Shown: positions 1-8,444, counted from the stretch's first letter. The stretch: 11,460 nucleotides of DNA from Methanocalculaceae archaeon (GCA_031255895.1 JAIRRQ010000053.1:1-11460); one strand, 5' to 3'. Notes: generated by a model from the sequence alone, not told the origin. Made by a program: numbers and translations.

Positions 1-2
1 TA

Positions 3-50
3 TCGCTGTTTGTAGAACGGTTTAAGGAGAAACTGCATGTTTCAGCCTAA
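3..50 (+). CDS. atpH: A-type ATP synthase subunit H, C-terminal tail (5' truncated by window edge)
   Basis: Frame 3 at the window start reads SLFVERFKEKLHVSA followed by TAA at 48-50. The pattern of an aliphatic/FVxxRFKEKL tail fits the end of subunit H, the small coiled-coil protein that pairs with subunit E in the peripheral stalks of archaeal A1AO synthases. In archaea atpH usually lies directly before atpI, so the position fits as well. The stop lies 14 bases inside atpI, and the Shine-Dalgarno motif of atpI is embedded in the F-K-E codons of this tail, which implies translational coupling. Only 15 residues are visible, so the identity rests mainly on context. Confidence 0.55.
   Translation, partial: SLFVERFKEKLHVSA
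24..29 (+). promoter_or_regulatory. Shine-Dalgarno site of atpI inside the atpH tail
   Basis: AAGGAG lies 7 bases before the ATG at 37 and supports that start although it overlaps the end of the upstream reading frame. The site is part of the atpH coding sequence, so ribosomes finishing atpH would expose or feed it. Confidence 0.6.
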
Positions 51-2046
51 ACCGATGACGCATCTGCTCGTTGCAGCACCTAAAGAGCAGATGACGTCAG
101 TTGTGACTGAACTATACCGTCACCGAATCTTCCATATCACCGATTTTGTAGACCAGGGAAAAGAAGGCTACGAAGGTGTTCGCTTAGGTACCCCTTTCAA
201 AGGGGCTAGTGAACTCTCGACAAGTCTCCTCAAAATACGTTCCATCGAAAACGTATTCCAAACAAACCCTGAAACGCTTTTCGACGTTCCCAAGCGTCCT
301 GTAGCAACGATCCGACAAGCAATTGAGCGCGAACTTCCCGCAATCGAAGCAGAAGTGAGCGACCTCACGGTACAACGATCGGCTGCAGAATCTCGCATTC
401 GAGAATGTGAACAGCGTATCACTGAACTCAAACCATTTGCACTCGTACCGCTTGAAATGGAACTCTACCGCGGCTACGACAACGTCATCGCAATCGCCGG
501 ATACATTGATCACGACGTTGATCCGAGCGTCCCACATGAAAAATATTATGTGGCACACAAAAACGGAAATTTCATCGTCGTATTCGTCGAAACAAAAGAT
601 GCCGCAGAAATCGAACGCACACTATCAGACGCTGGCTTCCAGGCAGTTATAATCCCGAACGAAAGTGGAAGCGTCCAGGTTGCAGTTGAAAAGTACACTG
701 TTGACCAAAACCAAGCAAAAGTTGCATTCGATAATACAAACGCAAAAATAACTGAGCTCAAAACAAAATATGCAGACTTACTCGCTGCATGCGACGAAGT
801 ACTGTCCGGTGACGTGGAACAAGCAGAAGTCCCGCTGAGGTTCGCAACAACCGAGGAAGCATTCGTTATCGATGGATGGGTTCCCGCAAATCAGATCGAA
901 CCAATAATCGCAGGCTTAAACCAAGCAACCGGTGGTTGCGTATATGTAACTGTTGACAACGATGAAATCGATGCAACAGTAATTCCAGTGGAATACAACA
1001 ATCCATCATTCGCAAAGCCCACTGAACTTTTCATGGACGTCTATGCACGCCCAAGATACAATGAAATTGATCCAACACTGATTCTTACCATCATGTTCCC
1101 GATCTTCTTCGGACTCATCGTTGGTGATGTTGGATATGGTATCATTTTCCTTATCCTTGCATTCGCTGCCAGAAATCTGGCAATGTTCAAAGGAGAGGGC
1201 GGTAAAAACCTTATCAAAATTCTCATCGGCTCAAGCATCTCAACAATATTCTTCGGTCTCTTGTACAGCGAATTCCTAGGATATTCTCTACCGTGGCACG
1301 CTTTCATCTTCCAGCGCCATTTAGCCATCGGAACAGATGCCATTGCCCACACAAGCGGACCTGACGCAATGCCTTTATTGATCATGTCAGTCTGGTTTGG
1401 CATCATCTACATCACGCTTGGCCGCATTGTTGGAATGATCAATCACTACAGAATGGATCATGCCGGCAAACATCGAACAAAAGCAATTTTCGGACAATTT
1501 GGATGGATCGCCATTCTCTGGAGTCTTTTAATCCTCGTCTGGTCTTTCTTCTCGATAGAGCAGATGTTCGGCATCTCTGGAATGATGCCAGACTTCACAA
1601 CAGCACCCCAAATTGTCCCAGGATTCTCGATAGTTGCCCTATTAGGATTCATTTTGCTCGTACTCGGATGCATTTTCCTCGCACAGGAAAATATACTCGA
1701 TTTAATGGAAATCCCGACAATCATTTCACACGTACTCTCCTTCTGCCGTATTGCCGCAGTTGGATTGTCGTCTGTCGCAATTGCAATGGTCGTCAACTAC
1801 CTTTCCTTTGGTATGTTCATCGATCCTGCTCTTGCGAACCTCGATGCAGTCGGTGTAATAATGGTAATCGTTGGTGTTCTCATCTTTGTATGTGGACACA
1901 CCCTCAACGTAGGTCTTGGTATCCTTGGCGGAGGACTCCACTCGATTCGTCTTCACTACGTTGAATTCTTCACTAAATTCTACGTTGGTGGAGGAATCAA
2001 GTACAATCCATTTGGACTTAAACGCAAATTCTCAGAGGAAGAATAA
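37..2046 (+). CDS. atpI: A-type ATP synthase subunit I (membrane stator subunit a)
   Basis: This 669-residue protein is the archaeal equivalent of V-ATPase subunit a. It anchors the peripheral stalks and forms the ion half-channels beside the K ring. Residues 1 to about 340 are soluble and contain helical coiled-coil stretches (about 92-132 and 222-258) flanking an alpha/beta region, as in the cytoplasmic arm of the family. From about 345 to 630 there are seven or eight hydrophobic membrane helices. In the helix SHVLSFCRIAAVGLSSVAIA, Arg571 matches the essential arginine of a/I subunits. The C-terminal HTLNVGLGILGGGLHSIRLH block (about 621-640), with a second conserved arginine (R638), is also typical. 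The length of about 650-700 is normal. The ATG at 37 has a well-spaced AAGGAG. The stop is 2 bases before atpK. Confidence 0.97.
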   Translation: MFQPKPMTHLLVAAPKEQMTSVVTELYRHRIFHITDFVDQGKEGYEGVRLGTPFKGASELSTSLLKIRSIENVFQTNPETLFDVPKRPVATIRQAIERELPAIEAEVSDLTVQRSAAESRIRECEQRITELKPFALVPLEMELYRGYDNVIAIAGYIDHDVDPSVPHEKYYVAHKNGNFIVVFVETKDAAEIERTLSDAGFQAVIIPNESGSVQVAVEKYTVDQNQAKVAFDNTNAKITELKTKYADLLAACDEVLSGDVEQAEVPLRFATTEEAFVIDGWVPANQIEPIIAGLNQATGGCVYVTVDNDEIDATVIPVEYNNPSFAKPTELFMDVYARPRYNEIDPTLILTIMFPIFFGLIVGDVGYGIIFLILAFAARNLAMFKGEGGKNLIKILIGSSISTIFFGLLYSEFLGYSLPWHAFIFQRHLAIGTDAIAHTSGPDAMPLLIMSVWFGIIYITLGRIVGMINHYRMDHAGKHRTKAIFGQFGWIAILWSLLILVWSFFSIEQMFGISGMMPDFTTAPQIVPGFSIVALLGFILLVLGCIFLAQENILDLMEIPTIISHVLSFCRIAAVGLSSVAIAMVVNYLSFGMFIDPALANLDAVGVIMVIVGVLIFVCGHTLNVGLGILGGGLHSIRLHYVEFFTKFYVGGGIKYNPFGLKRKFSEEE

Positions 2047-2048
2047 TT

Positions 2049-2300
2049 ATGGCAATTGAAACAATGACAATTGAAGTAGCACAGGCAATGGCATCCGGAT
2101 ACACCGCAATCGGTGCAGGTCTCGCAGTCGGTCTCGCCGGTGTCGGAACCGGTCTTGGAGAAATGGGTATAGGAGCAGCCGCAGTCGGAGCAACAGCAGA
2201 GGACCGTGATATGTTCGGTCTTGCCCTTCTCTTCACTGTACTTCCTGAAACTATCGTCATTTTCGGCCTTGTGATTTCACTGTTGCTGCTCTTCCAGTAA
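2049..2300 (+). CDS. atpK: A-type ATP synthase subunit K (rotor-ring proteolipid c)
   Basis: This 83-residue, two-helix proteolipid forms the membrane rotor ring that carries ions past subunit I. The first helix is Gly/Ala-rich (about 15-48). A polar loop AEDRDMFG (about 50-57) follows, where the ring contacts subunit C and the rotor. The second helix holds the ion-binding carboxylate Glu67 in the motif LPETIVIFGLVI. It is a single hairpin, not a duplicated or triplicated version as in some other methanogens. A second buried acid, Glu38, occurs in the GLGEMG stretch of helix 1, and Thr68 follows Glu67; both could help coordinate an ion, so Na+ use is possible but not settled. The gene starts 2 bases after atpI, with AGAGGA about 9 bases before the ATG. 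Confidence 0.96.
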   Translation: MAIETMTIEVAQAMASGYTAIGAGLAVGLAGVGTGLGEMGIGAAAVGATAEDRDMFGLALLFTVLPETIVIFGLVISLLLLFQ

Positions 2301-2304
2301 AAGC

Positions 2305-2309
2305 GGAGG
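2305..2309 (+). promoter_or_regulatory. Shine-Dalgarno site of atpE, ambiguous between two starts
   Basis: GGAGG lies only 3 bases before a GTG (2313) and 12 bases before an ATG (2322). Neither spacing is ideal. The ATG is preferred because the protein then begins MGLEVVV, which is how I recall methanogen subunit E proteins beginning. Confidence 0.5.
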
Positions 2310-2321
2310 CTCGTGCAAATC

Positions 2322-2909
2322 ATGGGACTCGAAGTTGTAGTTAACGAAATCAAGGTAAAGGGTGACCGTGAAGCTGCTCGGATCAAATCCGAGGCAGATG
2401 CTGAAGCAAAGATCATGGTTGCCGAAGCAACCAAGCGTGCAGAGGAGATCCGCATCGTCGCAGAAACCGATGCCACTCTCCAGGCAGATCGCATAATGAT
2501 CCGTGAAACCGCTGCCGCAAATCTGGTTGTAAAACGAGACCTGCTCAACGCACAAAAAGAACTGCTCGATAAAGTCTACAACGAAGCTGCAAAAGAAATC
2601 ACAAATCTTCCGGTCGACATCCATGCAAAAGCCGTACGCTCCCTTCTCAAAGACGCTGTAAAACAGATCAAAGAAGGGATCGTATATGCAAACCAACGCG
2701 ATGAAGAAGCTACCAAAGCAGCTCTCTTGGAATTGAAAACCCTTTCCGGATTTACGTTTGGAGGAATTACTGACATCGACGGTGGTGTCGTAGTACAGAG
2801 CATCGATGGTAAGTTCACGCTTGACCTTTCCTACCGAACCTTCATGGGTGAAGTATGGGAATCAAGCCTCAAAAATGCATCGGAAATACTGTTTGAGGCA
2901 AACACCTAA
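2322..2909 (+). CDS. atpE: A-type ATP synthase subunit E (peripheral stalk)
   Basis: This is the peripheral-stalk subunit that pairs with H and holds the A/B head against rotation. From the ATG at 2322 it is 195 residues; an in-frame GTG at 2313 would add three (MQI). The N-terminal half (about 1-100) is a charged, alanine-rich helix with coiled-coil character, for example the EADAEAKIMVAEATKRAEEI stretch. The C-terminal half (about 105-195) is the globular head-binding domain, with the segment GGVVVQSIDGKFTLDLSY typical of the vATP-synt_E family before a final amphipathic helix. The size matches family members of about 190-200 residues. It follows atpK with a gap of about 20 bases and precedes atpC by 19 bases. 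Confidence 0.94.
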   Translation: MGLEVVVNEIKVKGDREAARIKSEADAEAKIMVAEATKRAEEIRIVAETDATLQADRIMIRETAAANLVVKRDLLNAQKELLDKVYNEAAKEITNLPVDIHAKAVRSLLKDAVKQIKEGIVYANQRDEEATKAALLELKTLSGFTFGGITDIDGGVVVQSIDGKFTLDLSYRTFMGEVWESSLKNASEILFEANT

Positions 2910-2928
2910 ACGAATGAGGTAAATTACA

Positions 2929-3987
2929 ATGACTGAGGTAATGAGCGGTCCTGCTCCATACATCTATGTCTCAACGCGTATGCGGGTACGTAAAGCAAAA
3001 CTCATCCCACGAGAAGAGTATCTCCGCATGCTGAACATGAGTCTATCGGAGTTTACCAGACTCATCGAAGAGATGGAGTACAAACGCGAAATCGACGAAC
3101 TTTCCGCATCATTCTCTGGAGTAGACCTCGTCGAAAACGCCATGTCCTGGAATCTCGCCAAAGAATACCAGCGGGTCATCACACTCGCTCCCGGAGAGAT
3201 GAAAGGATTTACCCGTGATTACCTGCACAAATGGGATATTCAGAATATCTTGACTATTCTTCGCGGAAAAACCCAGGATCTTTCCGATGGGAAGATTCGG
3301 GCAGTGCTTGTACCGGCTGGAGAACTTGACGCAACAATGCTCGATCGTCTACTCGCCGAAACCAACACCGAAAGAATTGTCGAAATTCTTCCCGAAAAGC
3401 AGATGGCAAAAATTCTTTCCGCAGGACTCGCGGAAGCACTCGAGACCCATTCCTTTGGGATACTCGAAAACAAACTCTATAAGTACTACTATGCGACGCT
3501 GATCAAAGCGGCACGTGGCGGCATGAGAGGCGGACTACCGTTCTTAAAATACGTTACGTTCGAAATCGACGTCAAAAACATCACCAACCTATTCAGAATC
3601 CTAGCGCAGGGAAAATCTAACGTAAGCACCTCAGATGTCTGGATCGAGGGTGGATCGTACCATGTCGACGAACTCGAGCGCCTCTGCTCGGTTGAAAGCA
3701 TGGATGAAGTCGTCGATACGCTCAAAAAGAAAATCAAATCTCCTGTTCTCATCGAGGCACTCGAATCACTCAGAGAGAGAAAACCGATCTACGCAATCGA
3801 AGGTATGCTGATTGCAGCCCAACTCAATCAGATGGACAATGTATCAAAGCGCAATCCGTTTTCAATCTCTCCGTTGCTTGCCTATCTCGAAAGAAAGAAA
3901 TATGAAGTATCCAACCTCCGTGCGCTCGCTCGCGGCAAAGAAGCAGGGCTTGCACCCGAGATCCTTGAGAAATATCTGGTGATGTAA
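2929..3987 (+). CDS. atpC: A-type ATP synthase subunit C (rotor-stalk socket, V-ATPase d-like)
   Basis: This 352-residue protein belongs to the vATP-synt_AC39 family (V-ATPase subunit d). It caps the K ring and receives the D/F shaft. It is largely helical and contains repeated family-type segments such as [20 protein letters not shown] near residue 12, [13 protein letters not shown] around 103-115, [19 protein letters not shown] near 209-230 and the C-terminal [20 protein letters not shown]. These are hallmark blocks of archaeal subunit C, and the length is typical. The ATG at 2929 has GAGGT 8 bases upstream; a second ATG at 2941 would place that motif out of position. The TAA overlaps the atpF ATG by one base (TAATG). 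Confidence 0.95.
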   Translation: MTEVMSGPAPYIYVSTRMRVRKAKLIPREEYLRMLNMSLSEFTRLIEEMEYKREIDELSASFSGVDLVENAMSWNLAKEYQRVITLAPGEMKGFTRDYLHKWDIQNILTILRGKTQDLSDGKIRAVLVPAGELDATMLDRLLAETNTERIVEILPEKQMAKILSAGLAEALETHSFGILENKLYKYYYATLIKAARGGMRGGLPFLKYVTFEIDVKNITNLFRILAQGKSNVSTSDVWIEGGSYHVDELERLCSVESMDEVVDTLKKKIKSPVLIEALESLRERKPIYAIEGMLIAAQLNQMDNVSKRNPFSISPLLAYLERKKYEVSNLRALARGKEAGLAPEILEKYLVM

Positions 3988-4289
3988 TGGAAATCGCAGT
4001 TATTGGAAACAAGGAATTCGTTGTTGGATTCCAACTTGTAGGAATACGTAAAACGTACTCTGCGGAAACACCAGAAAAACTAACAGAGACCATTGCTCGT
4101 GTCTTAAACGATCATGAAGTTGGTATTCTCGTTCTTCAGAGCGCAGACATTGAACAGATCCCGCGTCGTCTGCAGATAGCCATTGAAAACTCCGTTAGAC
4201 CTACCATTGTAACCATTGGAGGCCAGGAGGCAGGTCTCTCCCTGAGAGAGCGTATTAAGCGTTCGGTGGGTGTTGATTTGTGGAAGTAA
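3987..4289 (+). CDS. atpF: A-type ATP synthase subunit F (central stalk)
   Basis: This 100-residue central-stalk subunit binds subunit D and turns with the rotor. It has the expected small Rossmann-like layout. It begins [20 protein letters not shown], has a middle helix ending at [11 protein letters not shown], then the IPRRLQ helix, then a strand RPTIVTIGG, and ends in a basic helix [15 protein letters not shown]. Length and motifs agree with ATP-synt_F members of about 100-105 residues. GGTGAT at 3979-3984 inside the end of atpC can serve as the ribosome binding site. The gene overlaps atpC by 1 base and atpA by 10 bases. Confidence 0.95.
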   Translation: MEIAVIGNKEFVVGFQLVGIRKTYSAETPEKLTETIARVLNDHEVGILVLQSADIEQIPRRLQIAIENSVRPTIVTIGGQEAGLSLRERIKRSVGVDLWK

Positions 4290-6025
4290 ATAATAAGTCA
4301 GGAATACTCAAACGCATCGCAGGACCTGTGGTCACTGCAGTCGACCTTAATGCTCACATGTATGATGTGGTCAAGGTTGGCAACGAGGAGCTGATGGGTG
4401 AGGTCATCAAGATCGATGGTGAAGAGATCATCATCCAGGTCTATGAATCCACCACGGGCATCTGCCCAGGAGAACCCGTCATAAACACCGGACTTTCGCT
4501 CGCAGTCGAGCTTGGTCCAGGACTGCTGACCAGTATCTACGACGGTATCCAGCGCCCACTTGAAGTCCTCATCGAAAAGATGGGCAACTTCATCGCGCGT
4601 GGAGTTACCGCACCAGGACTTGATCATGAAAAGAAATGGGAGTTCAAACCAGTAGTTAGTGCAGGTACAACTGTTAAACCAGGACAAATTATCGGTGAAG
4701 TGCGGGAAACCCGTAGTATCGTGCACAAAATCATGATCCCACCAAACGCAAAAGGTGGCACAGTCAAGAACATCAAATCTGGCAGTTTCACCGTCGACGA
4801 CATCATCATCGAACTCAATTCAGGCGAAGAATTTCCCATGATGCAGCGTTGGCCGGTTCGTGTCCCACGTCCATACGTGGAAAAACACACCCCGAACATC
4901 CCATTGTTAACCGGACAAAGAATTCTCGACGGACTTTTCCCAATCGCAAAAGGTGGAACCGCAGCAATTCCAGGTCCATTCGGTTCTGGAAAAACCGTTA
5001 CCCAACAGCAGCTGGCAAAGTGGTCTGACGCAGAAATCGTCGTCTATATCGGATGTGGTGAACGCGGCAACGAGATGACCGAAGTATTGACCGAATTTCC
5101 TGAACTCACCGACCCGAAAACCGGAAACTCTCTCATGGAGAGAACAATTCTGATCGCAAACACATCTAACATGCCTGTGGCAGCTCGTGAAGCATCCGTG
5201 TACACCGGAATCACTCTTGCAGAGTACTTCCGTGACATGGGTTACGACGTTGCACTCATGGCAGACTCCACATCTCGGTGGGCAGAAGCAATGCGTGAAA
5301 TCTGTTCCCGTCTCGAGGAGATGCCAGGTGAAGAGGGTTACCCAGCATACCTATCCTCAAGACTCTCAGAGTTCTATGAACGTGCGGGACTTGTTCAGCC
5401 ACTTGCCGGTGGGAGTGGATCAGTCTCCGTTATCGGTGCAGTATCTCCGGCCGGAGGTGATTTTTCCGAACCGGTTACACAAAACACACTTCGTATCGTG
5501 AAAGTTTTCTGGGCACTCGATGCAAACCTTTCCCGCAGACGCCATTTCCCAGCAATCAACTGGTTACAGTCATATTCTCTGTACATGTCTCAACTCAATG
5601 ACTACTACGACGAGAAGATTTCCCCTGAATGGAACAAGCTGCGCAGCTGGTCCATGGAAATTTTGCAAAAAGAAGCAGAACTTCAGGAAATCGTCCAACT
5701 CGTCGGTTCAGATGCATTGCCGGAGGCCGAGCAGATCACTATCGAAATCGCACGTATGATTCGTGAACTGTTCCTACAGCAGAATGGTTTCGATCCAGTC
5801 GACACCTATTGCAGTCTCGAAAAGCAACTCGACATGTTCAAGATGATCAAAACTTACGCAGATCTCGCCTACGCCGCACAGACTGCAGGAATTCCACCGA
5901 CACAAATCCTATCTGCCAAAGCCAAAAACGAAATGCCGCAGATCAAATTCATCAAGGAGTACAAACCAGTCCTTGACAAAATTTACGCAGAGATGAGTGC
6001 TGAATTCAAAGCTTTGAGGGCATGA
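4280..6025 (+). CDS. atpA: A-type ATP synthase catalytic subunit A
   Basis: This is the catalytic subunit of the A1 head; three copies alternate with subunit B and make or hydrolyse ATP. Its 581 residues match the family. The order is: N-terminal beta-barrel (about 1-75); the long non-homologous insertion specific to A/V-type catalytic subunits (about 110-195); the P-loop GPFGSGKT at 232-239, the A-type form, with Lys238; the catalytic Glu261 in [13 protein letters not shown]; the Walker B aspartate in [16 protein letters not shown] (Asp329); then the [23 protein letters not shown] segment and the helical C-terminal domain. The start is GTG at 4280, inside the end of atpF, giving [23 protein letters not shown] at 4268-4272 is well spaced. 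No intein interrupts the P-loop. The stop overlaps the atpB start region. Confidence 0.98.
   Translation: MEVNNKSGILKRIAGPVVTAVDLNAHMYDVVKVGNEELMGEVIKIDGEEIIIQVYESTTGICPGEPVINTGLSLAVELGPGLLTSIYDGIQRPLEVLIEKMGNFIARGVTAPGLDHEKKWEFKPVVSAGTTVKPGQIIGEVRETRSIVHKIMIPPNAKGGTVKNIKSGSFTVDDIIIELNSGEEFPMMQRWPVRVPRPYVEKHTPNIPLLTGQRILDGLFPIAKGGTAAIPGPFGSGKTVTQQQLAKWSDAEIVVYIGCGERGNEMTEVLTEFPELTDPKTGNSLMERTILIANTSNMPVAAREASVYTGITLAEYFRDMGYDVALMADSTSRWAEAMREICSRLEEMPGEEGYPAYLSSRLSEFYERAGLVQPLAGGSGSVSVIGAVSPAGGDFSEPVTQNTLRIVKVFWALDANLSRRRHFPAINWLQSYSLYMSQLNDYYDEKISPEWNKLRSWSMEILQKEAELQEIVQLVGSDALPEAEQITIEIARMIRELFLQQNGFDPVDTYCSLEKQLDMFKMIKTYADLAYAAQTAGIPPTQILSAKAKNEMPQIKFIKEYKPVLDKIYAEMSAEFKALRA
6016..6020 (+). 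promoter_or_regulatory. Shine-Dalgarno site that decides the atpB start
   Basis: GAGGG, inside the last codons of atpA, lies 1 base before the ATG at 6022 but 7 bases before the ATG at 6028. The second ATG is therefore the likelier initiator. Confidence 0.55.
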
Positions 6026-6027
6026 TC

Positions 6028-7404
6028 ATGAAAGAATATAAGACAGTCTCCAAAGTTGCCGGCCCACTGCTCTTCGTTGAGAAGACCGAGCCAGTAGGTT
6101 ATGAAGAACAAGTCAGTCTTGTTTTACCAGACGGAACACTCAAACGCGGGCAGGTTCTTGACACTTCCGAGGAACTCGTCGTCGTCCAATGCTTCGAAAC
6201 CACGACGGGACTTGGACGCGATACTGGCGTCCGTTTCCTCGGTGAAACGTTCAAAATGCCAGTCTCCAAAACCATGCTCGGACGTATTCTCTCCGGAGGA
6301 GGAAAACCAATCGATGGTGGTCCCGATATCATCCCCGATAAACGTCTTGATATTAGTGGTGCTGCAATCAACCCATATGCGAGAGGATCTCCGCGTGATT
6401 TTATCCAAACCGGCATATCTACCATCGACGGGACCAACACTCTGGTTCGCGGTCAGAAGCTTCCGATCTTCTCATCTGCAGGTCTTCCACACAACGAGAT
6501 TGCACTGCAAATCGCCCGCCAAGCAAAAGTACCAGGATCTATGGAAGAATTTGCCGTGGTATTCGCTGCAATGGGCATCACCAAGGAAGAAGCAAACTAC
6601 TTCATGGCAGATTTTGAGAGAACTGGCGCACTAGAACGATCAGTAGTGTTTCTAAATCTTGCAGATGATCCTGCCGTCGAACGTACGGTTACTCCACAAC
6701 TCGCATTGACCACTGCAGAGTATCTAGCATACGAGCTTGGATACCACGTGCTGGTTATTTTGACCGATATAACAAACTACTGCGAAGCACTCCGTCAAAT
6801 TGGTGCTGCTCGCGAAGAAGTGCCAGGACGTCGTGGATATCCAGGATACATGTACACTACTCTTGCATCCATCTACGAACGCGCTGGTATCATCAAAGGC
6901 CTGAAGGGATCCGTTACCCAGATTCCGATTTTGACGATGCCAGGTGATGATATCACACACCCGATCCCAGACCTTACAGGATACATTACCGAAGGCCAGA
7001 TCGTTATCTCTCCTGAACTACATCGTAAGGGAATTTACCCACCAATCAATGTGTTACCGTCCCTATCCCGTCTGATGAATCTTGGCATCGGCAAAGAATT
7101 GACTCGTGAAGACCACAAGAAGGTATCAGACATGCTTTATTCCGGTTATGCGGAAGGTGTCGATCTCCGCGGCTTAGTTGCCATCGTCGGAAAGGACGCA
7201 CTCTCTGAACGTGACCAGAAATTCCTTGAGTTCGCCGATAACTTCGAGAACAAATTCGTCCGTCAGAGTGCTGATGAAGATCGTACGATTGCTCAGACAC
7301 TTGACATCGGCTGGAACATGTTTGTTCAGCTGTCAGAGAGCGAACTCGAGAAACGCATCGACCGTGACCTGATCAAGACCTACCATCCGAACTATCGGAA
7401 GTGA
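6028..7404 (+). CDS. atpB: A-type ATP synthase regulatory subunit B
   Basis: This is the non-catalytic nucleotide-binding subunit that alternates with A in the head. From the ATG at 6028 it has 458 residues, the usual archaeal length, and begins [20 protein letters not shown] as in other methanogens. An in-frame ATG at 6022 would add only Met-Ile and is too close to its GAGGG. Where subunit A has a P-loop, this protein has the degenerate [16 protein letters not shown] (about 150-165), lacking the Walker lysine. That separates B from A and from bacterial beta subunits. Other family blocks are [57 protein letters not shown] and [20 protein letters not shown]. The stop is 6 bases before atpD. 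Confidence 0.98.
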   Translation: MKEYKTVSKVAGPLLFVEKTEPVGYEEQVSLVLPDGTLKRGQVLDTSEELVVVQCFETTTGLGRDTGVRFLGETFKMPVSKTMLGRILSGGGKPIDGGPDIIPDKRLDISGAAINPYARGSPRDFIQTGISTIDGTNTLVRGQKLPIFSSAGLPHNEIALQIARQAKVPGSMEEFAVVFAAMGITKEEANYFMADFERTGALERSVVFLNLADDPAVERTVTPQLALTTAEYLAYELGYHVLVILTDITNYCEALRQIGAAREEVPGRRGYPGYMYTTLASIYERAGIIKGLKGSVTQIPILTMPGDDITHPIPDLTGYITEGQIVISPELHRKGIYPPINVLPSLSRLMNLGIGKELTREDHKKVSDMLYSGYAEGVDLRGLVAIVGKDALSERDQKFLEFADNFENKFVRQSADEDRTIAQTLDIGWNMFVQLSESELEKRIDRDLIKTYHPNYRK

Positions 7405-7410
7405 TTCATT

Positions 7411-8037
7411 GTGGCGCTGAATGTGAAGCCGACCCGATCCGAACTGATCAATCTGAAAAAACGGATCAAATTATCGGAGCGAGGTTATAAGCTTTTGAAA
7501 ATGAAGCGCGATGGACTTATCCTTGAATTCTTCAAAGTGCTTGCAGAGGCAAAGGATCTCCGCAACGATCTTGCTATCAAGTATGCCCGTGCACAGGAAA
7601 TGATTGCAATCGCAGAAACTGTGGAAGGACATATCGGAGTGAAAGCTGCGGCATTTTCGGCATCCGAAAACCCACAGATCGATCTCAAGAGCAAGAATAT
7701 CATGGGTGTTGTTGTGCCGAAAATCGAAGCAAGGAGTGTCAAAAAGACTCTCATCGACCGTGGATACGGTGTTCTGGGAACATCAGCCGCAATAGATGAG
7801 GCGACAGAGACATTTGAAGATCTGGTGGAGACGATTATTCTCTCCGCCGAACTTGAAACAACGATGAAACGTCTCCTTGACGAAATTGAAGGAACCAAAC
7901 GCCGTGTGAATGCACTGGAGTTCAAGGTGATTCCAGAGCTGATCGAGGCACGGAATTTTATCAAGATGCGTCTCGATGAGATGGAACGCGAAGAGTTATT
8001 CCGTATGAAAAGAGTGAAGAGTAAATCGGAAAAATAA
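7411..8037 (+). CDS. atpD: A-type ATP synthase subunit D (central rotor shaft)
   Basis: This 208-residue subunit forms the long antiparallel coiled-coil axle inside the A3B3 head and works with subunit F. The family signature is clear at the N-terminus: VKPTRSELINLKKRIKLSER, then GYKLLKMKRDGLILEF. The C-terminal helix LEFKVIPELIEARNFIKMRL, followed by a charged end (DEMEREELFRMKRVKSKSEK), is also typical. The start is GTG at 7411 with GTGAT 5 bases upstream; an in-frame GTG at 7423 is possible but would remove the MALN leader. This is the last gene of the operon. No atpG-like gene follows, in contrast to Methanosarcina-type clusters as I recall them, and the coding sequence runs straight into oligo-T tracts. 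Confidence 0.96.
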   Translation: MALNVKPTRSELINLKKRIKLSERGYKLLKMKRDGLILEFFKVLAEAKDLRNDLAIKYARAQEMIAIAETVEGHIGVKAAAFSASENPQIDLKSKNIMGVVVPKIEARSVKKTLIDRGYGVLGTSAAIDEATETFEDLVETIILSAELETTMKRLLDEIEGTKRRVNALEFKVIPELIEARNFIKMRLDEMEREELFRMKRVKSKSEK

Positions 8038-8119
8038 TTTTTTTATTTTTCCTGAAATCATTTTTTTGATGTCATCCATTTCATGACTTTTTGCAACGGT
8101 TGATTCAAGATCTTTTTTT
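8038..8119 (+). terminator. Oligo-T terminator region of the ATP synthase operon
   Basis: Directly after the atpD stop there is a run of 7 T, then A and 5 T (8038-8050), followed by T7 (8061-8067), T5 (8088-8092) and T7 (8113-8119). The T5 tract at 8088 is preceded by a short stem, GTCAT 8071-8075 pairing with ATGAC 8083-8087 around a 7-base loop. Successive U-rich tracts are the usual intrinsic termination signal of euryarchaeal RNA polymerase, so leaky stepwise ending of the transcript is likely. Confidence 0.7.
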
Positions 8120-8310
8120 GTTGCACGGGAAAATATTTGTCCAAAACAACGCAGACATACAAATAAGTCTCACGATGATTTAAATAAATTGATAAACGCA
8201 TTTAACAGTAGTTTGATTTGATAGCATAACCAGAATAATAAAAAATGCCGCTCGTCCACCAAAGTGATTATTTGAATGATTTCATTCCGACCCAGAACAA
8301 CGTGATATCG

Positions 8311-8444
8311 TTGGTTAGAAAAACGCAAAGAACTAAAAAAAATTTTGTAGCATCAAAATTTTTGTGTTCGGCAGTTTTTTGCCACTGAATATTACCGAAA
8401 AATGTTGTTTTTCTTTTTGTGCGTTTTGCGTTTACTCTAATCAA
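8311..8444. repeat. Imperfect inverted repeat enclosing two smaller hairpins
   Basis: The left arm 8311-8330 and the right arm 8424-8444 can pair. AAACGCAAA at 8321-8329 is perfectly complementary to TTTGCGTTT at 8425-8433. After a small internal loop, TTGGTTAGA (8311-8319) pairs with TCTAATCAA (8436-8444), with one G-U. Inside lie a perfect 10-base hairpin (8338-8347 with 8354-8363) and a GGCA/TGCC hairpin (8370-8373 with 8380-8383). The layout could be a structured RNA, part of a bidirectional terminator, or a remnant palindromic element. I see no obvious target-site duplication at its edges. Confidence 0.5.
8335..8363 (-). terminator. Hairpin terminator for the transporter operon
   Basis: AAAAATTTTG (8338-8347) and CAAAATTTTT (8354-8363) form a perfect 10-base-pair stem with the loop TAGCAT. 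Read on the minus strand, the stem runs into an uninterrupted T8 tract (8342 down to 8335), about 150-180 bases past the stop of the TIM-barrel gene. On the plus strand the stem ends in a T5 run, so it may also act as a back-up stop for readthrough from the ATP synthase operon. The stem is almost all A-T, so its stability alone is modest. Confidence 0.5.

Noticed and set aside
168..1956. Long open frames on both strands within atpI and the other ATP synthase genes
   Set aside because: They lie entirely inside strongly conserved genes in other frames, have no family-like motifs and no ribosome sites, and are explained by codon composition.
4973..4998. Possible intein insertion site at the atpA P-loop
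   Set aside because: Archaeal and yeast catalytic A subunits are classic intein hosts near this motif, but the reading frame is continuous at 581 residues with no Cys/His-Asn splice motifs or endonuclease block.
6475..6525. atpB apparently lacking a functional P-loop, suggesting a decayed catalytic subunit
   Set aside because: The [11 protein letters not shown] sequence without the Walker lysine is the normal state of A/V-type B subunits, so it is not a defect.
8038..8100. atpG-like gene after atpD
   Set aside because: Methanosarcina-type clusters, as I recall them, have a small extra gene here; in this window oligo-T terminators begin immediately after the atpD stop and no frame with a ribosome site follows.
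8161..8300. C/D box RNA or tRNA gene
   Set aside because: TGATG-like and CTGA-like words occur but not in paired C/D spacing, and no cloverleaf or T-loop motif can be built.
8311..8444. Transposon or insertion-sequence remnant
   Set aside because: There is terminal-inverted-repeat-like pairing but no target-site duplication at the edges and no transposase fragment, so I do not call it a mobile element.
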